Assembly: GCA_023212725.1 (NCBI GenBank)
Contig: JALBYF010000006.1
Span: forward strand, 186,001 to 250,000
Reading direction: 5' to 3'
Length of the DNA stretch: 64,000 nucleotides
Source of the DNA: Tranzscheliella williamsii
Taxonomy: Eukaryota; Basidiomycota; Ustilaginomycetes; Ustilaginales; Ustilaginaceae
The translations under genes and the position numbers were made by a program. This document shows, in pieces, positions 50,763-60,310 of this stretch (its first letter is position 1; each line of letters opens with the position of its first letter). The notes beneath the pieces are model-generated. The model worked only from the letters and a program-made list of their open reading frames with translations, searched no databases and was not told the origin of the DNA.

Positions 50763-51680
50763 ATGCCGTCGCAGGAGGAGTACGAGGCGGTGCTGGCAGA
50801 GGAATTGGAAGTGCTCGAAAGTATCTACATCGACGAACTGGAAAAGGTGTCGCCGGAAGAGCTCCATATCCGAATCCAGCCCGAGGAAGAGACACTACCT
50901 CTTCTGTTTGCCATTGGCCTTTCGCCGGGCCAAGTACCGAGCGAGAGCATCGAGCTGGGATCGCCGTCGCCGATCGAACTATCGCTGCAAATCAAGTATA
51001 CATCCGACTACCCAGATGCGCCCCCCCACATGTCAATAGCGGTCGTCCGCGACACCAAGGGCGTCCTCGGTCCAAAGATCGGCGCAGATGATCAAGAAGA
51101 TCCTGACCCGACGCTACGTTTTGACGAATCAAGCATTCAAGAACTCCAGGCTGGACTGGACCAAGTAGCCGACGAGAGTTTGGGGATGGCAATGGTATTC
51201 ACACTGGCTTCGCATCTGCGAGAAAGTCTGACCACTCTGATCCACCGCCGGGTCAATCTGATCGAGTCCGTCGCCAGCGCGCGGCGAGAAGCCGAGATCG
51301 AAGCCGAGGCGGAGAAGTTCCGCGGGACAGCAGTGACGCCGGAACGGTTCGCAGATTGGAAGAAGGCCTTTCTGGCCGAGATGGCCGAAAAGGAACGAAA
51401 ACAAGAAGAGGCCAAGCTGGCCAAGCTGTCTGCCAAAGAGCGTGAAGAGTACAAAAGGTCCAAGCTCAAGCCAAGCGGCAAGCAGATGTTTGAAAAGGGC
51501 GGCACGCTCGACGAAGACGAACCGCAGGACGACGAAGGTGCGCAAGAAGTAGACTGGAGCCTCTACACACGAGAGCAGCGCGAAAAGGAGCGTAGAGAGG
51601 CTGAGCAGCGCCAAGAACTCGAAAGCCGCACAGACGCACTCGCCTTTGACGACGACGACGACGACGACAATGGACCGTAG
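50763..51680 (+). CDS. GIR2: RWD-domain protein Gir2-like
   Basis: This is an intron-free 305-residue protein. The N-terminal RWD domain (about residues 4-165) starts QEEYEAVLAEELEVLESIYI and includes KYTSDYPDAPPHMSI, both RWD hallmarks. The C-terminal half is a charged helical segment (AEMAEKERKQEEAKLAKLSA) ending in a poly-Asp tail. This RWD plus acidic/charged tail arrangement is that of yeast Gir2 and animal RWDD1, which bind Gcn1 and the Rbg2/DRG GTPase and dampen Gcn2 signalling. The length matches. Confidence 0.9.
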   Translation: MPSQEEYEAVLAEELEVLESIYIDELEKVSPEELHIRIQPEEETLPLLFAIGLSPGQVPSESIELGSPSPIELSLQIKYTSDYPDAPPHMSIAVVRDTKGVLGPKIGADDQEDPDPTLRFDESSIQELQAGLDQVADESLGMAMVFTLASHLRESLTTLIHRRVNLIESVASARREAEIEAEAEKFRGTAVTPERFADWKKAFLAEMAEKERKQEEAKLAKLSAKEREEYKRSKLKPSGKQMFEKGGTLDEDEPQDDEGAQEVDWSLYTREQREKERREAEQRQELESRTDALAFDDDDDDDNGP

Positions 51681-52091
51681 CGTGGCGCGAGCTGCCATGC
51701 GCCGCCACTTGCACCCAGCCCAGCTCATCTGTACTTTTACACATACACTCGTCTCTCCATCCGCAGCAACCACGCTGCTTTGTCCGCTACCGTTTCGCAG
51801 CGCCCGTCTGTGCAAGGCTCTATGCTCTCTCCCGCGTTCCGTTCAGACCGCCCTGACCGGGCTGTGAGTGCAGTTACCTCTGCCGGGAAGGATGCTACTG
51901 GAAGTACAACCCGTCCCGCATCTTCTGCAGCCTCATTAATAATTTGGCTGTTCGACGGCGCGAAGCACCGTTCTGAATTGTGCATGTGGATGGGCCATTA
52001 TGGCGTGTTCTTGCAGTGCGGATAGGGTCTGATTGCGCGTGCCGGGCCCGTGTCGTCTCACCACCACATCGCTCTCGACGCCGTTGCCGCC
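51681..52091. other. intergenic region
   Basis: The 3' flank of GIR2 and the promoter of the EXPERA gene. No gene or clear motif is seen. Confidence 0.45.
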
Positions 52092-54117
52092 ATGGGTACC
52101 TCGGCGGTATCGACGCACAAGCCGCGCACGTTGATCTCGGCGTGGTTCCTGCTAAGCAGCATCGTAGTCATCTGGGATGTCGGCTATATCCTGCTCCGCC
52201 CGCGCTCGATGCTGGGCGGCGATCTGCACTGGATCTGGTCGCCGTATGCACTCTACATGAACGTCGACTACAACTACGGACTGCCATCGTGGGACGCCAG
52301 CGACGGCTTTCCCGCAGCTCAGTCATTGATGAACGTCGCCGAGAGCACGCTCAATCTGTTCTACCTCTACCTCGTATACGTCAACAGCTCCGACAAGGCA
52401 AGAGCCGTCGCCCCCGTCTGGGGCCTCATCGCAGTCGTCATGACGCTCAGCAAGACGGTGCTCTATGTTCTAAATGTAAGTAGGAGCGGCCGCCCACTAG
52501 CAGCTGCACTGGCCGTTGGAGGGGGCTAGCAGCGCTACCAACCTGTCTGACATGTTCCTTTTGCGCGTACCAGGACTACTGCTGCGGTTGGTGCAAGACG
52601 GGGCACAACGACTTCAAGACGCTGTTGGTCTACTACCTCCTCCCCAACGGCTTCTGGATCGTTGCCCCTGCTATTATCAGCTACGTGCTGGTGGCCGAGA
52701 TCTCTGACAACTTGGCTCGGGCTGCCGGAGCCCAACAAGGTACGCCGCCTCGACTTCGGCCGCCCTCGTTGCGAGCGAATGGATCCCATGCAGGCAGAAA
52801 GAATGACCATGGCAATCCGTATCTCGTTGATCACTCGCAGCTTCCAGACTGGGCGCAGGACAACGCGTGGATCATCAACGGCTATCGGCGGCCGGGGGGC
52901 ACAGCGGCCAAGGAGGCCGAAAAGATCTATGAACACAACACGCTCTACAAGTGCTGGTGCAGCATCTGGATGTACTGGCACAACGAGACCGGTAAGTGGG
53001 AACGTCCGCCTTTGCTTCCGGTCCGCTTTGAGAGTTGATCACTAACCATTACAGTGCACCGCTGCCTGTCTGGCCGCTTGCAGTCAACATCCACACGCAT
53101 CTCTGGGGTGCTGTCTTCTCGGTGGTTTTGATTGCGCTCCACCTCCTGGCCCACTTTGACCAGCTCCCGCCGTTGCTCCGTCCGCTCTCGCATCATGCTA
53201 TCTTTTATCCTTCCAGTCTCACCTTCACCACCAGCACGGGCAAGGTCTTGCGGCTGGCATCGCCTTCCTACCCGGCTAGCACGTCATCCGCTTCGTCGGC
53301 ATTGGCAGTGGGCGGAGCTTCCGCCTCTGGCTCCCAGGCGACCTCGGTGGTTGGCAAGATGCTTGGCAAGGCTAGTGCATCTCTCTTGGGTGTTTGGGCC
53401 GCAGCGGGGCCGAGTTCGGGGCCACTCGCCGCGCGCGGATCGCTGACGATGCGGCCGCCGGACTGGCTGGACGTGTTGGGTTTTGGCGTCTTCTTCTTGG
53501 CTGCGGTGGTGTGTCTGGGCTTCAGCTCGACGTACCACGCGGTGCAGTGCCACTCGTACGCGGTGTCGAAGCAGTTCAACAAGCTGGACTATGTCGGGAT
53601 TGTGGTGATGATTGTCGGCTCGTTTTTGCCGGCGCTGCACTATGGGTTCTACTGCCAAGCGCGCTGGCAGCTGGTCTACTCGGTCGGTGTCACTGTGCTG
53701 GGCGCGGCGGCGATGTACACGGTGGTGACGCCGCGGTATGCGACGCCGGCGTTCCGGGTGTATCGGACCGCCGTCTTTCTGGTGCTCGGGCTGTCGGCGG
53801 TGGTGCCCGTCGCGCACCTCGTCGCGCTGTACGGGTACGCAACCGTGAGCTACACCATGGGCCTGCGCTACCTCGTCACCTCCGGCGCGCTCTACGTGGC
53901 AGGCGCGCTTCTCTACGCTGCCCGCATCCCCGAACGCTTCGCCCCCGGCCGCTTCGACACCCTCGGCGCCAGCCACCAGATCTTCCACCTCTTCATCCTC
54001 GCCGCTGCCGCCGCACACTACATCTCCCTCCGCCGCGCCTATGCATTCTGGCACACCGTCGAGGCCGTCGCCGGCCACCCCGGCAAGCTTGGCACCTGCC
54101 TCGCCCTCCAGCACTAG
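52092..54117 (+). CDS. EXPERA-domain / PAQR (haemolysin III) predicted fusion membrane protein
   Basis: Predicted exons are 52092-52475, 52574-52991 and 53084-54117, 611 residues. The first part (to about residue 185) is an EXPERA-domain membrane protein: ISAWFLLSSIVVIWDVGY, LYMNVDYNYGLP, AAQSLMNVAESTLNLFYLYL, DYCCGWCKTGHNDFKTLLVY and LPNGFWIVAPAIISYVL. The same frame continues without stop into a PAQR receptor: LPDWAQDNAWIINGYRRPGG, CWCSIWMYWHNETVNIHTHL, FSSTYHAVQCHS and SHQIFHLFILAAAAAHY (metal-site His). There is no in-frame ATG before the PAQR part. A 54-nt stretch (52740-52793) with GT-AG ends could be a further intron, and removing it keeps the frame. EXPERA proteins relate to sterol isomerases, and PAQR to sterol/sphingolipid and zinc homeostasis. 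Two genes cannot be excluded without transcripts. Confidence 0.65.
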
Positions 54118-54144
54118 CCCCTCGACGCTGGCACAGCTCGGCGC

Positions 54145-55560
54145 CTAGTCAGACCCGCGATGGGCGGCGAGGCTGATCAGCAGCGCCATCCCCCCGACGA
54201 ACACCATAAAGACCATGCCATACTTGAGGAACCACTCCTCCCCCCTGATCGGATACGCTGCTGCGGAGCGGTATGTGCGGGTGGATCTGTCGCGCGAGGT
54301 TGCTGAGGGATGGCCTGGGGAGCGGTGGAGTTGGGCGTGTGCTAACGTGTCGGCGATGGTGTCGATCTTGGCGGCGAGCGCGGCGATGTCTGTGCGGGCG
54401 GGCTGCGGGGGGAGGGCGTCGCGGACGGCTGCGGCGACGGTGGCCTGGAGGGCTTGAAGTGCGGGTGCGGTGGGGGATGGGGGGACCGCGTCGGCGGGCG
54501 GGGGTGCGGGCGGGTGGGTAGATGCTGCGAGGAGGTGCATGCGGTGGAGGAGGGCGATTTTGGCGCGGAGGGTGAGCAGGAGGGCGTCGAGGGCGGTGGG
54601 GAGGTGGTCGTCGGCAGGTGGGGGTGGGGTGGCGGGCGGGGTGCGCGCTCGGAGGTGGGCGAGGTCGGTGCGGGTGATCGGGACGAGCAGCCGGTCCTGT
54701 TCGGCGGTGCTGGCCACGGCCTGGATCCACTCGAGGGTGTCGGCCTCGGAGGGGGGTAGCTGGGCGGTGTTGATGTCCTCGAGGAGGGCGCGTGTGTGCG
54801 CTGCGGCGGTGCCAGCCTCTGCTGCGTCTGGCTGGTCGTAGGCTCGCCGGGCAGCTGTCGCCTCGACCCAGGCGACATACACCTGGCTGGACCAGCGGAC
54901 GAGTTTCTCGGTGAGCCTGTCGGCTGGTTTGGCGGCAGCGCTGCGACGGAGGGGGTCGGAGACGAGGGTGCGGATCTGCTCGCCGTGCGGCAGCAGCACG
55001 GGGTGCGGGAAGGGGGCACGCAGCAGCAGGTCGGTCGAGTAGCGTGCCGGATCGAGGTGCGAGGCGGGGACACGCCAGTTGTGGGCCAGCCCCAGCGGCT
55101 CGCCCTCGTCCAAGCTCCAGGCATGCTTGCTGCGCACGTCGAGCAGCCCAGCCAGCGCCGGCAGCACCCCCAGCACCCCCGCCACCCGCCGCGCCACCCC
55201 CAGGCCAACCCACACATCATCGTGCGGCTCCAACCCCGCCAAACTCAGCGAATACTCCGCCGGCTCCACCCCCACCCGCACCAACCCCTGCATCACACTC
55301 CCCCCGCTCGCCACCAGCATCGGCGCCAGCGACACATACGGCATCCGGTGCTCCGGATCCAGAATCCGCAGCACCGCATGAACCCCCCCCATCACCCCAG
55401 GCAGCTCCACCTGCAGACACGGACACAGACTCGCATTCGCCCGCCGCGACCGCAGCAACACAAACCGCACCGCCAGCGGCCGCCGCAACGCCAGCTCCCC
55501 CCACAGCGCCTCGGCACCATCGACCAGAACTTCGTCGTCGTGACCCGTGCCGTCCACCAT
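54145..55560 (-). CDS. Bqt4-like APSES-domain, tail-anchored (inner nuclear membrane) protein
   Basis: The 471-residue frame starts at the first ATG in frame (55560). Residues about 35-170 look like a divergent APSES/KilA-N DNA-binding fold: AVLRILDPEHRMPYVSLAPM, then DDVWVGLGVARRVAGVLGV followed by LLD, comparable to the WVPL..A..LA....V..LL.PLLD block of APSES proteins. The middle is disordered, Ala/Pro-rich with a helical segment. The C-terminus is a single transmembrane helix (YGMVFMVFVGGMALLISLAA) with only seven residues after it, so it is tail-anchored. This domain pairing is that of fission yeast Bqt4, which tethers telomeres to the nuclear envelope. The match is at layout level. An upstream exon altering the N-terminus is possible. 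It is convergent with the PAQR gene. Confidence 0.6.
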   Translation of the reverse strand: MVDGTGHDDEVLVDGAEALWGELALRRPLAVRFVLLRSRRANASLCPCLQVELPGVMGGVHAVLRILDPEHRMPYVSLAPMLVASGGSVMQGLVRVGVEPAEYSLSLAGLEPHDDVWVGLGVARRVAGVLGVLPALAGLLDVRSKHAWSLDEGEPLGLAHNWRVPASHLDPARYSTDLLLRAPFPHPVLLPHGEQIRTLVSDPLRRSAAAKPADRLTEKLVRWSSQVYVAWVEATAARRAYDQPDAAEAGTAAAHTRALLEDINTAQLPPSEADTLEWIQAVASTAEQDRLLVPITRTDLAHLRARTPPATPPPPADDHLPTALDALLLTLRAKIALLHRMHLLAASTHPPAPPPADAVPPSPTAPALQALQATVAAAVRDALPPQPARTDIAALAAKIDTIADTLAHAQLHRSPGHPSATSRDRSTRTYRSAAAYPIRGEEWFLKYGMVFMVFVGGMALLISLAAHRGSD

Positions 55561-55881
55561 CTTGCAACGCAGTCCTCCCCAGTCTTCTGAGGTACACCTC
55601 CGGATCACTGGCCTTGGCCGGATAGTTGCTCTTCTGCCACGAGTGGTTGTGGAAGGGTAAATAGAGACACGCACATGGCGTCCGCCTATTTTCCGGGTTC
55701 AACTCTTGTTGCTCAACGTTCTTCGCTCAGACAGTCACGGATGCGTGATGTTATTATATGTACGTGCAGCGCTCGTGATCACCGTCTTCGACACTATAAC
55801 GCTAGGAGAAAATACATATAGGCCAGACTGGCCGGGTGAGTGTGAGTGAGATGCATGCTTTCGTGGCGCACGGGTGCCTTT

Positions 55882-57148
55882 TCATTCGTGTTTTTTGCCG
55901 TCGACAGCGACGGATTCTCTCCAAGCCTTCCTGGCCTTCCAGCCAAACTCCTCCTCGCCGCTGCACCACCACATGCTGGCGGCAAACCCGGGGCCACCCA
56001 CGAGCGAGGCAAGCAAGAACCCTTTCGTCGTCTTTTCCAGCCACGGGCTGCCAGCAGGCGCCTTGAGAATGGCCTTGTCGCATTCCATGTCGAGAGCCGA
56101 GCGGGGCTCTCCGGAGATGGGATGCTTGCTGCTCTTGTTTCGGTAGGTCAGCTTCTCGGTAAACACGATCAGAGTGATGGCGCACCAGAGGGCGGCGGCA
56201 TCAAAGAGCCAGAAGACCGTCACCGCGTTGGGTTTGGCGCCTTCGATCCAGATACCGCGGATGACACGGTTGATGCCATACCAGTAGATGATGGCGGAGA
56301 AAGCGCCGATCTTTCGGTAGTAGGACCAGGTGCGTTCAAAGGCATAGCTGATCGCCTCGGCGTCGTAGGTGCGGACCGTATCTCGCGCTTTCTGCTGGTT
56401 ATTGATCTTGGGTGTGCGCACATTGACATATAGAACGGGAAGGTAGACCACAAAGAGAAACTGCAGAGCTAGGGCGGCATGGTGCCACAAGGGCCGTTGG
56501 TAGTCAGCAAAGACGGAGACGGCGAGGAGTGCGCCGGCAACGAGATGGACCAGGTTGCAGATGTAGATGTTGGATGCTGGCGTAGGCACCGGCGGTACAG
56601 CCGCTTTGCTGGACGTCATGGCCACGAGACAGCCAGGGATGTAGAAGAGAGCTGCAAAGATGTTGGCCCAGGGCCCGATGCCCAGGGCCATACCGACGGA
56701 GGTGACCAGCAGCAGTGGAATGGCGCCAAAGAGCTCGGTCTTGCGATTCGGCGAGACAGCTTGAAAAGAGAGCCGGTAGGTAAACGGGACGGTGAAAGCG
56801 ATCAAAATCGCAAACAGTCCGACGTTGAGCCGATTCTCGACACTCCTTCGGAAGAAGGGCATGGCCACGCAGAGAAGATTGTCGAGCAAAGGCAGACCGC
56901 CATGGGTGAGATCGGTGGACATTTTCTGTCGCGAAGGCAGATTGCAAGTCTCGAGCAAAGAGCGCAGAGAAGTATCCTGTAGTACCGCCACCGATGAATA
57001 CGGTCAGACTACGCCAGTACCACCTGCTCGTTCAGTCGCAAGGAATACTTACCTGTGACAAGAAAAGCGCACCATACTGGCTTCCAGCGCCTACCAGCAG
57101 GGCCAGGATGGCCATGGCGGCGACGGGCAGCCGATTTTTGACGGCCAT
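55882..57148 (-). CDS. uncharacterised multi-pass membrane protein
   Basis: Exons 57148-57053 and 56976-55882 give 396 residues. Splicing joins GALFLSQ to DTSLRSLLETC. The first exon is one hydrophobic segment (VAAMAILALLVGAGSQYGA). At least six further hydrophobic stretches follow, for example VGLFAILIAFTVPFTYRL, AIPLLLVTSVGMALGIG, WANIFAALFYIPGCLVAM, LVHLVAGALLAVSVFA, AALALQFLFVVYLPVLYV and VFWLFDAAALWCAITLIVF. The C-terminus is soluble. Polar motifs such as YYRKIGAFSAIIYWYGINR may be conserved. I do not recognise the family. Residue composition and intron placement support a real gene. Confidence 0.75.
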
Positions 57149-57693
57149 GGTGAGGCTAGCTTCAGACCGCGTTGGGATGGAGCGCCGGCGACGGGAGGAT
57201 GATGGAACTAATCAAGAAGGCGTGCGAGCTGCATGGGCGGTAATCATAGATTCCTATGATGCTATGAGAGCCGTCGGTCAGAGTGGAGAAATAACAAATG
57301 CGGAAGCTTCGCAGGGCCACCGCGTGGAAATTAGGCACCGACCTGATGCATCGATAGGTAATTTGAATTTAAAAAGAAGTGGAAATGGGAACGTGCCTCA
57401 AAGCCGAGCCGTGTTTCGTCGACCTAACTCGGCTGGCTAACCAAATCGGGCTCACGATTGCCAGATCCAGGTAGGGAGGGTAGCCTCGCGGTCTAACACA
57501 AGCAGTGACCTGATCTGAGCGTTATTCATGATTTCCCCTGAGACCTTCTTGGCTACAGAACCCTTCAATGACAACGAACAGTAACGCCGCTCCCAGACAG
57601 ACTCGTATACACTCAGTATCGACTAGCGCACGGTAGCGTTACGGCAGTCTCGTACAGATCCTTGTTCAACACAGTGCAGGGTGGCGGCTCAGA
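57149..57693. other. divergent intergenic region
   Basis: An AT-richer spacer between the multi-pass protein and the alpha/beta hydrolase. No gene or repeat is seen. Confidence 0.45.
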
Positions 57694-58794
57694 ATGGTTC
57701 TCGGTCTTGGCAAGAAGAACAAGGCGAAAGCTCATGGCAAGAATGGTTCCGGCGACGGCATAGGCGAAGGCTCCTCCACGAGTTCGCAAGTGCAGCAGCG
57801 AGGATCGTTGAAGCCGGCATCCGCTGCAGACGAAGCGTCTGCGCAACACGCCCGGGGACCGTTCCGGTACGGCAACGATGTCTCCAAAGCGACAGTGGAC
57901 CTCGCTGGGCTTCCTGTTCACGTGTTTGGCCTGAGCGAGCTGTCGCCAGTTCCTTCGCGGGCAAGCGCGCCAGCACCACCCCAGGTGTGCATCGTCATCC
58001 ATCTGCACGGACGAGGCGGTTCCGCCGACAATGAAGAGAAGATCGTGCGACAGCTTTACGACCGCATCCGACGGGACAAGGCGGCGCATCAGACACAGTC
58101 GGCGCCGCAACGCGACCATCTCGTCGTCTCCTTCGACGCACGCAACCATGGACACCGCACCACCAATCCCGAGGGCCAAGGCGCCTGGAAGCAGGGGAAT
58201 CAACGCCATGCTATGGACCTCTATGGCATGATTGTTGGGACAGCCCGAGATGCGTCGTTCGTCGTCGACCTTCTGGCGGCCTACTTGTTCCCGCATGACG
58301 AGAGGAGGGCCGCCGACTGGGTCATCACAGGCAAGTCGTTGGGAGGGCACGCGGTATGGCATGTGCTTGCCAACGACCCACGCATCAGGGTTGGCGTCCC
58401 CTTCATCGGTATGCCAGACTACAGCCGGCTTCTCAACTCGCGCACCAAGACCTCCTTCGTCACCAATGGACCGCCCTACGTCCCCGCTAGCCTCATCGAG
58501 CTCGTCGACCGGATAGACCCAGCAAAGACCGAGTACCAAAGTTGGGATCCGCGCAAAAACCCGTTCTGGGGCAAAAAGATATGTGTCCTCAGCGGTGCCA
58601 ATGATAAGCTGGTGCGCTGGGACTGGAACGACGACTTCCTCAAAGGCCTTGTCCTCGGCGAGCCTGGCGCCAGAGGCGCGATGGAAGGGCTCGGCATCCA
58701 TCGCAGAGAAGGCGTCGGACATGAGGTGACCGAAGAGATGGTAGAAGAAGCCGGCCAATGGATCTGGCGATGGGCGGTCGCACCGTCGTCGTAA
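57694..58794 (+). CDS. alpha/beta-hydrolase fold protein
   Basis: This is an intron-free 366-residue protein. After a disordered basic N-terminus (KKNKAKAHGKNGSG), the fold begins at VCIVIHLHGRGGSADNEE (oxyanion HGRGG). LVVSFDARNHGHR follows, then the nucleophile elbow TGKSLGGHAVWH with Ser215, and later GANDKLVRW (acid) and GVGHEVTEEM with the probable catalytic His. It resembles small fungal hydrolases of the dienelactone/peptidase S9-like group. The substrate is unknown. No signal peptide, so cytosolic. Confidence 0.85.
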   Translation: MVLGLGKKNKAKAHGKNGSGDGIGEGSSTSSQVQQRGSLKPASAADEASAQHARGPFRYGNDVSKATVDLAGLPVHVFGLSELSPVPSRASAPAPPQVCIVIHLHGRGGSADNEEKIVRQLYDRIRRDKAAHQTQSAPQRDHLVVSFDARNHGHRTTNPEGQGAWKQGNQRHAMDLYGMIVGTARDASFVVDLLAAYLFPHDERRAADWVITGKSLGGHAVWHVLANDPRIRVGVPFIGMPDYSRLLNSRTKTSFVTNGPPYVPASLIELVDRIDPAKTEYQSWDPRKNPFWGKKICVLSGANDKLVRWDWNDDFLKGLVLGEPGARGAMEGLGIHRREGVGHEVTEEMVEEAGQWIWRWAVAPSS

Positions 58795-59416
58795 ACGGCT
58801 CTGGCTTGCCCCTGTCCCCACCTATCAGCCTGACGTTCACGCAATGTGCCTGTGTGGCTGTACGCGCTCCCGCCGCAGAGCATACCCTTGTGCAGCACCT
58901 TTGCTACTGCAACCTTCACTCTGCTGGCCGCCTGATCATGCTTCGATAATACGACAGGACGGCGGAGCGGATCTCGACGGTCACAGTGAAGGAAGGGCTT
59001 GAGAGGCTTCTGTCGATGTTACATTATTGTGCTACACGGCCGAGTAGGAAATGTAACAGTCTTCGCGGTCTCGTTGCGTTGCTGGAAAGCCAAGCGCAAA
59101 GGAACGAATCAGGGCGGCGAAATTAGAAATCGTATTTTGAAAGCCGCCGATCTGCGCGATAATGCGGTCAGGCTAAGCGTTGTGAGGGCGAAAAGTCATG
59201 AATGTGAATCCGGCTAGTAAAGCGCGTCGACGGACCGGATTGGCTCAGTGCCGTGCGTCACTCGACTTGCGCACCCCACACCCTCGCCCAGCTACGCCTC
59301 CCACTTCCACCGCAGCACCTGCCATCGCCATCATCCTACGACATCACCTCGCCTTCCTCGTCGTGATAGCCGCTCTCAGCTCTCCCTTCCTACACCCAGA
59401 CGAAGAATCCGCAAAT
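58795..59416. other. intergenic region, no gene seen
   Basis: A 620-bp spacer with the cytochrome b5 leader at its right end, pyrimidine-rich from 59280 to 59400. No repeat or TATA element noted. Confidence 0.45.
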
Positions 59417-59887
59417 ATGGGCAAGCAGGTCGACGCCAACGAGCTCAAGAATCACAAGTCTGGTAGGTACAATGAACCCCACCCACTTTCCTCCCGGCTC
59501 CGTTCTACGTGCTTTGAGTCGGGGTCCTTTTTCAGCTGCTAATGGTGCCGTTTCTCTGTTCATACCCTATGTTCTGAACCGAGCAGAGGAATCAGCATGG
59601 GTGGTTGTAGAAAACAAGGTCTACGACGTCACTAGCTTTCTAGACGACGTAAGTACACCAATATGGCCTATCGCTCGGCTTTTCTGCTGGTGGCCTGACC
59701 ATGCATTCGTCTTTTTCTATTGCCCCGTTCCGCAAACTCACAGCATCCGGGAGGCAAGAAGATCCTCCTCAAGAACTGTGGTAAAGATGCGACCGAGGCC
59801 TTCTGGACGTATCACAGCGAGAAGATCCTCGAGAAGGTGGCTCAGGAGTTTCACATTGGCGAGTTCCAGGACACGGCCAAACTCTGA
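59417..59887 (+). CDS. small soluble cytochrome b5-domain protein
   Basis: Exons 59417-59462, 59587-59648 and 59744-59887 give only 83 residues. Exon 1 codes MGKQVDANELKNHKS. Exon 2 continues ESAWVVVENKVYDVTSFLDD, and exon 3 starts exactly at the heme motif HPGGKKILLKNCGKDATEAF. The two axial His are in HPGG and in TYHSEKIL. It ends EFQDTAKL without a transmembrane helix, so it is a soluble b5 domain and not the ER-anchored form. It likely acts as an electron carrier or heme-binding partner. The splice at ESAW is supported by both phase and similarity. Confidence 0.88.
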
Positions 59888-60310
59888 TCGTATCACCGCC
59901 TCGCATCCTCCCCTCTCTCCGCATGACATCTCTCCTTCGCCCTTTGTATCTTAATGCGCCACACCTATCAAGGCAACTCTCCCGAATATGCCGTCCTGTT
60001 ATAATGCCGTGCTGTTACGGTGTAATGCAGACCCCTCTGTCTTCCGATGCTTGGGTCGCTGGTGGCGACATTGGCCACAGTGGGCTCTCGTCTCACCTTT
60101 CCTGGGTTCCCGAACGGATATGTTCGCATTGAGAGGGTGCTGTTCTAAGAAGCAGCGTCGAAACAGCGAGCGAGCAGAGAAATACAGATGTAAGATTCCA
60201 TTCGGTCGAGATTTTCGAGCGCTTTCTCTTTCTTCCTCCATCGTTGGTTCGGTCTGCTCGTGCTTGTTGGGCGCTGGACGGTGGCGGCAGGAACAATTGC
60301 ACATGCTCTT
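59888..60310. other. intergenic region
   Basis: The 3' flank of the b5 gene and leader of RIT1. The RIT1 frame extends upstream to 60260 but starts with a non-conserved segment. Nothing else is seen. Confidence 0.45.
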
